A stretch of DNA of 64,000 bases from Cryphonectria parasitica EP155. Its lineage: Eukaryota > Ascomycota > Sordariomycetes > Diaporthales > Cryphonectriaceae. Under the pieces are notes generated by a model. That model was not told where the DNA came from and made no database searches. It worked only from the letters and a program-made list of their open reading frames with translations. Positions 33,040 through 44,427 of this stretch are shown piece after piece. The number at the start of each line of letters is the position of its first letter. The first letter of the stretch is position 1. The stretch is from contig NW_024468914.1 of the NCBI RefSeq assembly GCF_011745365.1, positions 3,126,228-3,190,227 on the forward strand, given 5' to 3'. The position numbers were made by a program, and so were the translations under genes.

Positions 33040-33802
33040 GGTTCGTTTCGTTTTGAGTTCCTCAGGAACGTCGGAGGTGTGCTTGCAAGGTTCAAGGAGG
33101 ACCAGGGCCAGCCAGACCACATGCAGAGCACATCAGGGAGACACAAATGAGGAGAAGGATTTGGACGAGAAGGCAGACTATTAGCTCCCCAACAGCTTCG
33201 AAAGATAATTACTAAAGTAGCCATTTCTAAGTGTGAGGATCCTCATTGATATTCCTCGAGCATTTCATTTCGTCAATCAACTAGAAACTTCTTGTGCAAG
33301 TAAATTACAAACCAAGGCTTGAGATGAAGATGAAATTATTAAAACACAATCCATGAAGTACTCTGAGCAAAGTGAGCAGAACTTCTGAACCAATTCAGGG
33401 TTAGGGCTTTCCAAAACAACCATTATAAGTGCCCCCTCCCTCCCCCAGCGCCTTCTCCCCCAAAATAATGAAACCCTGCCATTTTCAAACCTCAAAACAT
33501 TTGAAAGGCTGTCATAGAGAATACTATCTTTCCTTACTCCTCGTGGTACTTGCTTTACCATCTTTTGATCGATTTACTTGCTTGCAAAGTTCCAAAATGG
33601 CGCTATTCAATCTCAAGATAAAAATTTGCCTCAAAAATTCCTCATCAGTGGCTCCGATACAGGAGCTTTCAAATCAATTCTCACGTAAACATTGAAGAAA
33701 TCAACCGACACAGCCGTGACCTTCGATACATGAGCTGATCACAAATTTCCCACCATTCCCACCCTTTCCTTCTCTGAGAGAATCTTTCTGTCGACTTGGA
33801 AT
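33040..33802. other. Intergenic
   Basis: Lies between two plus-strand genes. No conserved frame, repeat or RNA gene was recognised. Confidence 0.55.
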
Positions 33803-35465
33803 ATGGAAACCTCGACAGCAAAGAGCTTGGAGTCGTCCCCTCTCAACAGGGCCAACGAAGCTTCCGAGGTGAGAATTTGAAGCCGAACCGTCCTTTACAA
33901 TAATGAACTTGACAAGAAGGCCACAAAGACTAACCTGCCTGCAGCTCATCGATGCCGTCAAGGCCTTGATCATACCCTTCATACAACGTGCTGATGACCA
34001 TGTCAACGTCCGCGCCGCTGGTGGGGCAGGCGGCACAACGTCCTCCAACAACGCGCTCATAGAAGGCGACCTCCTCCCGCCGTCCGTTCTCAACGCCCAT
34101 CTGTCCACCCTCCTGCCCACCACAGGCCAGGGAGCTGGAAGAGAGGGCCTTCTAAAGGCCATCGCAGAGGTCCTCCACAACAGCGTCAACACCTGGGACC
34201 AGGGCTTCCTCGACAAGCTGTACTCGTCAACAACTCCCGTCGGCCTCGTTACTGAGCTGCTCCTCGCCACTCTGAACACCAACGTGCACGTCTACTCCGT
34301 CTCGCCCGCTCTCAGCGTCATCGAGAAGCACACCGCACGGTCCCTGGCGCGCTTGTTTGGCTTCGATGGACCTCGTGCCGGAGGTGTCACCGTCGCGGGT
34401 GGCAGCGCCTCCAACCTGACGTCTCTCATCATTGCGCGCAGTCACCTCTACCCAGAGACCAAGACGCAGGGCAACGCAGGCCACAAGTTTGTCCTCTTCA
34501 CCAGCGAGCACGGTCACTACTCGGTCGAGAAGGCCGCCCTGATCGCCGGCATTGGCAAAGCCAATATCCGCCTCGTTCCCGTCGACGCCGCTGGCTGCAT
34601 GGATCCATCCGCTCTGTCCGCCCTCATCGCCACAGCCCGAGCTGAAGGACTGACCCCACTCTACGTGAATGCCACTGCAGGCACCACAGTCCTGGGCTCC
34701 TACGATCCCCTGGCCGAGATCAGCGCCGTGTGCCGCCGGGAGCGCGTGTGGATGCACGTCGACGCCTCCTGGGGCGGTCCGGTCGTCTTCTCCGCCCGCC
34801 ACGGCCCCAGCAGGATGCGCGGCGCAGAGCTGGCCGACAGCGTCACCGTCAACCCGCACAAGATGCTCAACGCCCCTGTGACGTGCTCGTTCCTCCTGGG
34901 GCCGGACATGCGCGTCTTTCACGCCGCCAACAGGACGGACGCGCCGTATCTCTTCCACGGTGAAGACAGCAATGGCGATGACGAGGACAGCGAGGCCACC
35001 ACTTGGGACCTGGCCGACCTCACGCTGCAGTGCGGAAGGAGAGGCGACGCGCTCAAGCTCGCGCTGGCGTGGGTCTACCATGGTCCTGCCGGCTTCGAGG
35101 CCCAGGTCGACGGGGCCTTTGAGGTGGCTGCGTTCTTCGCCGCCGAGATCGGGAGGAGGCCTGCCTTCACGCTCGTCGGCGAAAGCCCGCCGTCTTGCTT
35201 GCAGGTGTGCTTTTATCACCGGTACAGCGACAGGGACAACGGGGCCACCAACACTAAGAGGACGGTAGAGATGGTGAAGAGGCTCTGCGGGCGGGGTTTC
35301 ATGGTGGATTATGCGAGCTTCCCGGGTAGTTTCAAGGGGAAATGGGGGCGAGCGTGGCAGGGGAGTTTCTTCAGGGTGGTGGTGAATATTCAGACGAGGA
35401 GGGAAACGATCCAAGGACTTGTGAAGGCGCTGGAGGAGGTCGGGGAAGAGGTAGAGTCGAGCTGA
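33803..35465 (+). CDS. PLP-dependent decarboxylase, group II (GAD/CSAD-like)
   Basis: Exons 33803-33868 and 33945-35465 join in phase 0 to 528 aa. Seen in order: LIDAVKALIIPFIQRADDHV; a substrate-loop region TPVGLVTELLLATLNTNVHV with YSVSPALSVIE; FGFDGPRAGGVTVAGGSASN; the ring-stacking TSEHGHYSVEKAA; TAGTTVLGSYDPL; the pyridine-nitrogen Asp in HVDASWGG; and the PLP-lysine motif VTVNPHKM (Lys328). The closest relatives by motif are glutamate, cysteine-sulfinate and aspartate 1-decarboxylase-type enzymes; the substrate cannot be fixed from sequence alone. The small first exon (22 aa) is supported by an in-frame ATG and a GTGAGA donor. Long antisense ORFs are shadows. Confidence 0.88.
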
Positions 35466-35828
35466 GAAGCCCGCAGATGACTTGGCTGCTGAAGAAATGG
35501 ATGGAATGGTAGGTATAATTAGATGGTAGAGATGTCAGTCTTCCTTAGAAGAAGTTTGATGGATCGGTCAAAAGACTATAGGTTTTAGATTCCCAGGTTG
35601 AGTACACTTGAACATGCAGGATAGGAGTACATTTTGAGTTTTCTTCTCCATTCATTTCACAGCCTGCTCACAACAGCACTGAAATATCATCTCTCTCTCT
35701 CTCTCTCTGTCTCTCTTTTTCTCTGTCTGTCGTGCCCAATCCCAAGAACCACATACATATGTACAACACACAACATACAACCCAAGATCAAAGGAAAAGG
35801 AGAGAAAGAAAAATCACACAAAAGCCTG
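35466..35828. other. Intergenic between convergent genes
   Basis: 3' flank shared by the decarboxylase and MSH2, with a (CT)n tract at about 35690-35709. Nothing else is seen. Confidence 0.6.
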
Positions 35829-38660
35829 CTAAACTGTCAAAAAAGGGCTGCTCGCCAAGCGTGCGTCCGCCTTGACTAATTCCCTCAGTTTGGTCACCAT
35901 CTCGTCCTTAGACATGGCGCCATCCTTGACCTGTTCTCGCCACTGCACCAACACATTCTTCAACAGCGCACTGCACTCTTCTATCTCCTGCTTGCTGTAG
36001 CCTGCCGCAGGTACAGCGGTAGCCCCTTCTTCATGTTTCGTCGTGAAGTCCTCGAGCTCGTCGGCCTTCCTCTTCGCCATGCGTACCACCTTGTCCGGGA
36101 ACCCCACCAGCTCCGCGACATGGATGCCAAAGCTCTGGTCACAGATGCCCGGCTCGACCTTGTACAGCAGCGTCACCTCCCTCTTGCTCTCCTTGTCGGT
36201 GCCCGTGCCACCAATATGCGCCGTCACATGCAGATTCCGCACCTGTGGGTAGAGATCGGCCAGCGCAGTCAGCTCGTGAAAGTGCGTGGCGAACATGGCA
36301 AAACAGCCAATCTCCTTGACGATATGCTCAGAGATGGCCCACGCGAGCCCAAAGCCGTCATACGTCGACGTACCGCGGCCCAGCTCGTCAATGATGATCA
36401 GCGATTCAGCCGTCGCCGACTTGAGGATGTTGGCCGTCTCGAGCATCTCGGCCATAAAGGTAGAGACGCCCTTGAGCTGCGAGTCGGATGCGCCCACGCG
36501 CGCGAGGATGGAGTCGAAAATGGTCAGCTCCGCCTCGCTGCAGGGCACGAAACAGCCCACCTGGGCCATGAGGGCAATGACCCCGATCTGCCGGATATAA
36601 GTCGACTTGCCGCCCATGTTGGGACCCGTGATGACGAGGAAGGAGGATGTATCCCGCGTGAGCTCGACATCGTTGGTGATGAATTGCACATCGTCTTGCA
36701 TCTCCATACAGGGGTGACGGGCTTCCTTGAGGTTGGTATGGCCTTGGCCTCTCGGGTGTATAGTTGGGCGGACGTAGGAAATAGGCGCGTGCGCCGAGCA
36801 ATGAGCAAAAGAGACGATAACATCTAGGTGGGCAAGGACGCCAGCCAGCTGCTCGAGAACAGGACAGTAGGACGCTGCTACGCCGACCACCTCGCTGACC
36901 AGCCCGGTCTGGGTGCGGGTGTAGTTGGAGTTGAGCTGGTCAAATTCGCGCCGATATTCCAGGAGCTGGTTGGTCGTGAAATAGACGCCGTTCTTCTGTG
37001 TCGAGCACTCTTTGTACTCTCTTCTGTTGCGGATGCATCCTGCCTCTGCTCGTGTCAAGCGCATACACCAGCCGTGTACTTTGTGGTTCTCGAGGAAAAT
37101 CTTCTTTTCCCGCTCCTGGCCGAGGTCGCTGGCCGCGTTGGCGTACTCTCTATCCATATCCACTCGGAGGCGGTCAAGCTTTTTCCTTATGATCCGCAGG
37201 CTATCATCAAACTCGGGCTTGATTACGAACTCATGGTTGTCCATCGCCTCCAGGTCCACTGTCGTCTCCACCATGTCCTGAAGTTTGGCCAGTTTGTTGG
37301 AAAGCTCACGGAGTCTGGTGGTATAAGCAGCGTCCAGAGGATCGCGGTAGGCCTCATCCATCACCCCCTCAAATGTGCCGACAAGTCCTGGTAGTCGAAT
37401 GATAGCTTGGTACGCTCGGACGACATCTTCCAAGTTGGCCTTGTTCCGCTGGAACTTCTTGGCTAGTCGGTAGAGATCGGGGATGGATTTGAGGTGTTCC
37501 TCTTGCATGATCTGTCGGAGTTCAGTGTCGTTGACAAAAGCCTCAACAAGCTGTTGACGTTTCTCAATCTCCTCTTTGTCCATGAGAGGCTGCTTCAACC
37601 ATTGCGACAGGAGACGGCTGCCCACGGGTGTCTTGCAGTGGTTTAACAGGCCATACAAACTCATGGTCTTGGCGCCATCCCGAGGACCCGGCATGAGGTT
37701 CAAGGCCTTAAGGGCAGCAGCGTCCAGTTTCATGAACTGCGACAGGTCATGCTGGTACAGCTGGTACTGGCCAAAGTTCGAAGAGTCCTGGAGCACGCTG
37801 AGATACTTGATCAGGGCTGCCGCCGATCCCATTGCCAGTTTTAGGTCTGTCTGCGGCAGCATTGAAGCAGATCGCTCGTCCTTTAGCAGCCTCGCCAGAT
37901 CCTGTTCAATATCCTTGGTGCCGAAATCTGCCATTGGCCGTTCCGACATGGCAACGCCACAGTTGTTGATGATCTGCTTCAGCTTGGCCAACTCGGGATC
38001 CTTGTCTTTCTCTGCCTTGTCGAATTGTATCAAGCACTCCTTGATACCAAGTTGAATCAGAAGCGCCTCGAAGTTGGAGTATAGGTCATTGTCGAGGAAT
38101 TCACTGACGCCAAGTTCTCGTACACTGGCATCGGCGAAACAGACGCCAACGCTCCTTGCTTCCGAGGCCTTGGCAGAGAACTTGACAGCCATAATCATGG
38201 GCGCGCCGTCGAACTGTCCGCCCAGCTCCTCCTCAACATCTTGTAGGTTGCCAGGCGAGGCCTGCTTGACAATCTTCCAGTGCATGCGGCCTCCAACGGA
38301 AGCGTATATCTCGACGCGCTTGCCTAGCTTGAACAAGGCCTCTCGCAGGAACTGACGGAAGACGGTGACGGTCATTGTCACGGAGGGGAGGCCGGTGTGG
38401 TCATTCTTGCCCAGCTGGCGCACCACGGAAGTCGTCTTGTACACAGTCCGAGCAATGAAGTTGGCGTCCTCGCCATGAGCAGTATACCAGTCTCCTCGGT
38501 CAAATATGCGGACGGTCTCATCGTCGCGTGTCGCCAGACCCTTGAAGAAGCGAATGAAGCCGTGTTCATCGTCGACCTAGAAGCAGGCGATCGTTAGAGG
38601 AGAATCCATTCGAGAGGCAAAAGGCGACATGCGAACCTTTAATTCTGGTCGAGAAGACAT
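35829..38660 (-). CDS. DNA mismatch repair protein Msh2 (MutS homolog)
   Basis: A nuclear MutS homolog that pairs with Msh6 or Msh3 to recognise mismatches and loops. Two exons, 38660-38637 (eight residues MSSRPELK) and 38576-35829, give 923 aa, as expected for fungal Msh2. The N-terminal mismatch domain contains GFIRFFKGLATRDDETVRIF. Then come the connector, the lever/clamp region (LKALNLMPGPRDGAKTMSLY; LLNHCKTPVGSRLLSQWLKQ), and the ATPase with Walker A GPNMGGKST (Lys665), signature SQLKGVSTFMAEM, Walker B LIIIDELGRGTSTYDGFGLA and FATHFHELTAL. The C-terminal dimerisation helices end the protein. The tiny first exon is characteristic of this gene in filamentous fungi. It shares a short divergent promoter with TRM10 that contains a perfect ACGCGT. 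Confidence 0.97.
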
Positions 38661-39061
38661 GACGGGCTATGATTCACGGCACAACTAGAAATAACAATGA
38701 GTAGATCAGACCAAATTGCTCTGCCAGACGAAGAGTGTGGAAGAGGCCTCTTTTACAGGTTGGCTATTGGGAAGGCGCCCATGTCGAGGAAACGCGTGTG
38801 ACGTGAATTCAATTTAGCAGGGGAGACGCGACTTGACCAGGGTCCCCAGCAGCGCTTCCAGTTCTAAAAACGTGGGGTAAAACGGCAGTTGACGCGCTGA
38901 AGCCGAGACCGGCCAAAAGGTTCTGAAAAAGTTCCAATTGAGGCCCCACTATCTACAATAGTATCTTGTCGCGACTTGTGAATTCCTCACCAAGGACCAC
39001 CGCCCCAGTCGATCGCTTTTAGCTCTGCATTCGACTAACACTACCACAAATCTATAGCAAC
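38661..39061. promoter_or_regulatory. Bidirectional MSH2/TRM10 promoter
   Basis: A 401-bp spacer between divergent start codons. It contains a perfect MluI cell-cycle-box-type ACGCGT at 38792-38797, 132 bp 5' of MSH2, and further GACGCG cores near 38826 and 38891. Confidence 0.5.
38792..38797. promoter_or_regulatory. ACGCGT (MCB-like) element
   Basis: This palindromic hexamer is bound by MBF-type factors at G1/S genes in yeasts. Its position next to a DNA-repair gene fits such control; this is inferred, not shown. Confidence 0.4.
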
Positions 39062-40408
39062 ATGGGAAATGATCAGAACGTGCCGAGTATAGAGCCATTA
39101 GCGGCTGTCGAGACCTCAGTTGTCACGGAGACTCCGGGGCAAGGTGTTCCAGCACCTACCAAAGATGCCAACTCCAAGAAGCGACTACGCGAGAACGATG
39201 ACGAGGCATCAAACGATGACGACGACCACGACCACGAAGACCATGAAGACCATCCCACACACTCACCTGGGGCGTCAGTAGACACTGCAGGCCCCGACCA
39301 GCCCAAGCTCTCCAAGAACCAGCTCCGCAAACAAAAACGTCAGAAGCTTCGCGAAGAGCGCAGAGGAGAACGCAAGCAAATTCGGAAAGACAAGCGGCAC
39401 GAAAAGACTGCGCAGCGACGACAAGAACGCGAAGAGAAGGCCGAGAAGATTGCACAGCAAGAGGGAATTGACAAGGCCGAAGCTCTACAGCGGATACTAG
39501 CAGAGGAGCAAGCCGAGAGGAAGAAGGCACCGCAGAGCAGGCCAGTCCCGGTGGCTTTTATTATTGACTGTGACTTTGAGAAGTACATGCACGAGAATGA
39601 GCTTGTTTCTTTGGCCAGTCAGATCACGAGGAGCTACTCGATGAACAAGACCGGCTTGTACCAGGGGCATTTGCTGGTGAGCTCGTGGGGTGGGAAATTG
39701 AGTGAGCGATTCAACACAGTGCTGAAGGGTACACACCTCAATTGGAAGGGTGTGAGTTTCGTGGAGGGCGACTTTGTCGAGGCTGGCAAGGTTGCATGGG
39801 GAATCATGAATGGCCCGACAGCTGGGAAGGCTTGTCCAGCGTTAGGCGGAGAAGAGATGACAAGCGTCGAGGAGACCGGGGAGAAGTCCGCTGTGGAGGT
39901 TGACGATCAAGCGATCACGGAGCCACAGGTCGCCAGTGAAGAGATGAACTCAGGTGAGACATCGGCAGCAGCGGAATTCTCGATCGACTCCGTCGTATAT
40001 CTCTCTGCCGACTCGCCATTTACACTCGACAAGCTCGAGCCCAACACAAGTTATGTGGTTGGCGGATTGGTGGATCGAAACAGAGAGAAGAATCTCTGTC
40101 AAAGACGCGCCGAGGAGAAGGGCATTCGCACGGCAAAGCTACCTATCGGCGAGTACATGCAGATGGCAAGTCGGCGGGTGCTTGCCACGAACCATGTGGT
40201 CGAGATCATGTCACAATGGCTCGAGACTGGAGACTGGGCCAAGGCTTTCATGGAAGTCATTCCGAAACGAAAAGGCGGCCAGCTGAAGACCGCGGAGGAA
40301 GATGACGACGGCGCTGGCGAAGCCGAAGGCAACGGCGACGATGAAGCGGCCAACGCTCAACATGCCGGTGGGGAGCACGCAAATGGCACGACCAATACGG
40401 AGGCCTAG
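39062..40408 (+). CDS. tRNA (guanine-9-N1)-methyltransferase Trm10
   Basis: A SPOUT-fold enzyme that transfers a methyl group from S-adenosylmethionine to N1 of G9 in tRNAs. An intronless 448-aa protein. After an acidic N-terminus comes a basic coiled coil (KNQLRKQKRQKLREERRGER). Then the catalytic domain: VPVAFIIDCDFEKYMHENEL, SLASQITRSYSMNKTG, the VYLSADSPFTLDKL strand, the key knot motif YVVGGLVDRNREKNLC (Asp is the proposed general base), AEEKGIRTAKLPIGEYMQM and VLATNHVVEIMSQWLETGDW. An acidic insert of about 60 residues (GEEMTSVEETGEKSAVEVDD onward) splits the SPOUT domain, a fungal expansion. The C-terminal tail is Asp/Glu/Ala-rich. Confidence 0.94.
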   Translation: MGNDQNVPSIEPLAAVETSVVTETPGQGVPAPTKDANSKKRLRENDDEASNDDDDHDHEDHEDHPTHSPGASVDTAGPDQPKLSKNQLRKQKRQKLREERRGERKQIRKDKRHEKTAQRRQEREEKAEKIAQQEGIDKAEALQRILAEEQAERKKAPQSRPVPVAFIIDCDFEKYMHENELVSLASQITRSYSMNKTGLYQGHLLVSSWGGKLSERFNTVLKGTHLNWKGVSFVEGDFVEAGKVAWGIMNGPTAGKACPALGGEEMTSVEETGEKSAVEVDDQAITEPQVASEEMNSGETSAAAEFSIDSVVYLSADSPFTLDKLEPNTSYVVGGLVDRNREKNLCQRRAEEKGIRTAKLPIGEYMQMASRRVLATNHVVEIMSQWLETGDWAKAFMEVIPKRKGGQLKTAEEDDDGAGEAEGNGDDEAANAQHAGGEHANGTTNTEA

Positions 40409-41852
40409 CAAAAGGTGACGAGATACCTAAAGTGGAAGAAAAGATAGCAAAAACCCAGTCGGCCCATCTTGCCACCGCCACGTTCATGACCGCGTTCTGT
40501 GTGTACGCCTTATTGGATTACCGATTTCAGAACGCAGGAGGAGCCCATGTCGCTCTACAAAGACCTTTCATACCTATCGTATACTATCAGATGACGGGCA
40601 TCCAGCGCCAGATCAAGGTTGTCGAACCTCGCCCCATTTTCACGAGCTATTGAGAATTTCATGCCGAGCGCATTTTGTGATCTTGTGCAGATCAGCAACG
40701 AGGACACCACACCAAGGCAGCATCGAGTTTTGTCCTTTGAATCCCCTGCATGTCAGCGTCGAAAGCGCCCCCTTGGCCCCCATTGTGTCGATAGCGCCGC
40801 CCTGTCGATTCGAAAAGTACCTGCCTCCTGCTGTAGAATACGGAGCTTTGCTCTCACGTCATCACATGGCATGTTCGAGCTCGGGATGACTTTCAAGGTT
40901 CCGCTCGAAGGCAAGCACCCGTTCCCTTCTCAGACGACCCTCTCTGGGGAACCCAAACACGAAAATCCATAGCGCGTGTGCTTCTGCAATTGACCTGCAT
41001 CGTCAATTTGACTAGTATCTTAAAGGACCCTATCAATCTGATGTGATCCTCCCACTCTGCAGGTCAACCATACCCACCCTTTTTTACCTTTTGTTGCAAA
41101 TTACATGGTATCTATTCACGGCAGTAAAATTCCACAGTGGCCCATCGGGATACTACCAACCCAACGACGACATGGGCTCAAGAAGGTTTCCACCCACCCC
41201 ACCCTGGACACAGTACTTTTTTCGTCTAACAATGCACAACTCCGGTGCCCCCAAAACCCGCTCACGGCTCGTCAGCCCTATCGATGCTGATGCCACTAAG
41301 TAAGAGGAAGAAAAGTAGAAGCAAGAAGAAAGACCAGGGAAAGGATGGGGGGGGGGGTAAGAAAAAAAATCAAGAAAACCCAAAGGCAAAACATGCAACA
41401 CCGGGTATTCGCCAATGGTCACCCACTTGACTACTAATCCAGCCCTTAGTGGCTTATTTAGGGGAGAGCAGACGGGATCCCAAGTTTTCCACTAGGTATG
41501 GTCGCATGTGCTTCGAGTGGTTGTGGCAGCAATTATGTCTCATGTTGTGCGAGTCTTGATATGCAATTATGTTGTATTAGACCACCACACGTTCTCAAAA
41601 CTGACAAGCAGGACTGACTTGCTTGCAGCTTCTTATTCTGGTTACCCACCGCCCCAAATTGGGCAGCCTGCTTGGTTCAAGTAGCTGTGTATCCTTGAAA
41701 CTTAAATATGTACGATGAACTGAACGCTTTCGTGGCTTCATGTCGCTTTTAACCTCCATTTTACAAGTAGAAATCACCCGCCATCCTAGTGTATATATAT
41801 ACGTATAATGCTCCAGTGCACAAGAGTCCCTAGAATCTTCTTCCGTCTCTTT
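40409..41852. other. Intergenic between convergent genes
   Basis: 3' flanks of TRM10 and the lipoxygenase gene. It has an 11-nt G run (41347-41357). Several 60-117 aa ORFs overlap one another and show no coding character. Confidence 0.5.
41347..41357. repeat. Poly(G) run, 11 nt
   Basis: Uninterrupted homopolymer in intergenic DNA. Confidence 0.9.
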
Positions 41853-43950
41853 CTAGATAGCAGAGGAGTAAGGCGCAACGTTGGGATCCAATGCCTGCCA
41901 CACAAAAGGCATCCCCTGGCAGAGCCCCTCTGCATCAAAGGTTCTCGCTGCGACCACGTCGCTAAACGCCTGCATGGTGCTCTTGAATGTGGCGGCCGCC
42001 TCGGCCGTCTCCTCATTCATGAGATTCAACATGCTCTCGTCGTCAAACATGTGCAGAAGCGAACGGTTCGTGCCGGCGAGCAGGGGCCGCGAAAACCCGG
42101 CGGAAACGAAGATCTGCGCATCGGATTGTTCAAAGGGTGGCAGGAACGAGACGACCGAGGTGTTGCCCTTGGTGGTTGGAATGGGTGCGTAGAGTGCTGC
42201 AGGATGGAAAGGCAGCGTCAGGCTGAGGGATTCCAACTGGTTGGTGTTTACAGAGTGATGCGCCGAGGTGACAAGGTGAGCCTGTGTGTTAATGAGGGAG
42301 ATTAGCATTGACTCGGTCTTGTTTTGATCTTTCTTTTCCTTTTGCTTCTTTGGAAACATCTTACAATATGCGTGAGGATGCCCACCAGCGTGGCCTTGTC
42401 TGAGATGGTTGTAGGGAAGCCCATCGCCTCAGCTGGGCCGTTCGCCTCCTCGGCCCAATTTTGTAACTCTGTATCAGCCGCAACCGCGCTGTCTGTGGTG
42501 TAGTAAGAGTCGACAAAAGTCGTCATAAAGGTCTCGACTGCGTTATAAATAACCGCAGCATCCTCGTAGAAAGGGAAGTGAGTAAGCTCGGGGCCGATCG
42601 TCGAGTTGATAAGTCCTCGATTTTGCAAGTCCGTCAAGAAATAGTTGGCCTGGAAATTGCCCTTCCCGTTGAAATACAGGTCACTTGCATAGTTCTGTGC
42701 TGTCGTGCCACTAACAGGGAAAATCTCATCGATTGCAGCCCCGGGAGCGAACAGCATCGCAGCTGCAATAGGTTGAATTCCAAATGTTTCGTAAGCGACT
42801 AATCATAAAAAGACCAGTTAGTTAAGTACACAACATTGTATGAAAGGATAGTCTATACTTACGGCGATCAAATATAGCGTAGACAGGATGCTCAGTGCTG
42901 AGGGAGCGGATAGCTGCCATCCAGGTAATTTGAACCACCATATGAGTAGCTGCTAGATGGTTGAATTGAGCAAAGAATAAGTCATTGGCATTGAACATGA
43001 TCTTAGCCAACAACCAGTCATCAGCCTTATCTGTAGGCGTATAGATCAGGTCTGCTCCCACCCCCGTCCGAATAGCCAAGGGCAGGAAATCTCCAGACGT
43101 CGCATCAATAACGAAATACGCATCGGTCGCTGCGGTGTACCGCCCGTTGGTCGGGAGGGTCCCGATGTCGGTATGATCCACATAGAAGAGGCGACCAGCT
43201 GAGAACAAGCTCTCTAGTGTCAGGCCAGACACATTCTGCGCGATGGAGTCCTCGACCTGGAAGGGGAGTGAATCGCTTGACGGGTTGAGCCTCCTCACCG
43301 CGAATGGGCTGTTTGCTAAGCGTTCCATTGAGAAGACAAGGTCTTGGGTGTAGTTGGTGAGGATGCCCGGCGCAGGACCATTTGGTAGCGAATGTGTCCA
43401 CTCGTTGTCGTAGAGCTGTACGTAACTTTCCAGCGTGGAGAGGTCGCCAAACTATTTTGTTTTGCTATCAGACTCGATATCTCGGATCAGGGTGCAATGT
43501 CCACAAACCGCTCCCTGTGTATACGCCGTCACTTCCGAGTCACTATCTTCAGTGTCCAAGACATCCTCGGCCTCCTCATCGGCGTCGAGGGCGGCCGAGT
43601 CTTCACTCGCCGTCAAATTGCCCACGGGGCCTGCAGGATAAAAGGGTCCGCCGCCAACAGCAGGTCCGTAAAGGAATCCTGCGCGCGTGGCATTTCTGTA
43701 TAATAATGACAATTATCAGTTTCCATGAATCACAATCGCCATGCTCTCCTTGATGGACATACATTGCCTCGAGTCTCTGTGTTTGATTGCTATCATCTGC
43801 GGTTATAGTGTAAGCCCCAGCCGTTACCCGACGACCCAATTGAAACGGGACAGGCAGGTATGGAGACTTCCGTTGTGGTATTACAGCACCATATGCATGA
43901 GAAGAGGCAAGATTAAGGAGTGTTAGAAGTGAAAACGGTGAAAGATACAT
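41853..43950 (-). CDS. Secreted lipoxygenase, manganese-type (Mn-LOX)
   Basis: Dioxygenase that inserts O2 into linoleic/linolenic acid. Five exons: 43950-43763, 43695-about 43509, 43451-42863, 42798-42365, 42281-41853, giving about 608 aa. A signal peptide opens the protein (MYLSPFSLLTLLNLASSHA). Family motifs are GPAPGILTNYTQDLVFSMER, LPFQVEDSIAQNVSGLTLES and AAIRSLSTEHPVYAIFDR. Metal ligands fit the family: His290 and His295 in NHLAATH, His474 and Asn478 in AHHSVN, and the C-terminal Ile608 carboxylate. Length, secretion signal and lack of a PLAT domain fit fungal Mn-LOX such as those of Magnaporthe and Gaeumannomyces rather than Fe-LOX. The exon 2 3' edge is uncertain: donors GTTTGT (43508) and GTGACG (43532) both keep the frame. 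A TATTTAAAT motif lies about 95 bp 5' of the start. Confidence 0.87.
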
Positions 43951-44042
43951 TGTGGATGAGATGCCCTTCCAAGGAAAAGAGACGACAAGGGATTGAACAT
44001 GAAGAATCCCGTATTAGATTCGACCGCTGGCGGCGACAATCA

Positions 44043-44051
44043 TATTTAAAT
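44043..44051 (-). promoter_or_regulatory. TATA-like element upstream of the lipoxygenase
   Basis: ATTTAAATA on the minus strand, about 95 bp before the start codon, a normal TATA spacing. Confidence 0.35.
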
Positions 44052-44415
44052 GAGGCCAGCGCATTCTTCTGATGTGCCCCATAAATGGAGGATTACTCTC
44101 CCCGCTGATGGAACAGACAATTGTTGGGCGCCGCTCTGCGGCTCTTCGCCTGTACAAAGCCGCGCCGAGACAGGCCCTGTGTTCCTTCTTCCGTCCTTCA
44201 TCCCTCTTTCCCCTGCGAAGGATCGTTGCATCCACGTGTAGCCAGGGTCATTTTACATTGCAACCCTCGGTCGTAAGCACAACACTTCAAATGTACCCAA
44301 GCCAGCGTTTGACCCCACAATTCGTCTTACAGACGGCAAGAAAGCCCCATTCTTCTCTGCATCGAACTTGGTTAGAACATGTCGTCGCCTAGCACGTGCC
44401 TAGTTCCAAAGGGGT

Positions 44416-44427
44416 GGGGGGGGGGGG
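44416..44427. repeat. Poly(G) run, 12 nt
   Basis: Uninterrupted homopolymer in intergenic DNA. Confidence 0.9.

Noticed and set aside
34227..35414. 395-aa minus-strand ORF opposite the PLP decarboxylase
   Set aside because: A shadow of a clearly recognisable enzyme on the plus strand.
43452..43532. Alternative donor GTGACG for lipoxygenase intron 2
   Set aside because: Frame-compatible but a weaker donor than GTTTGT; kept only as an alternative because protein conservation could not be checked here.
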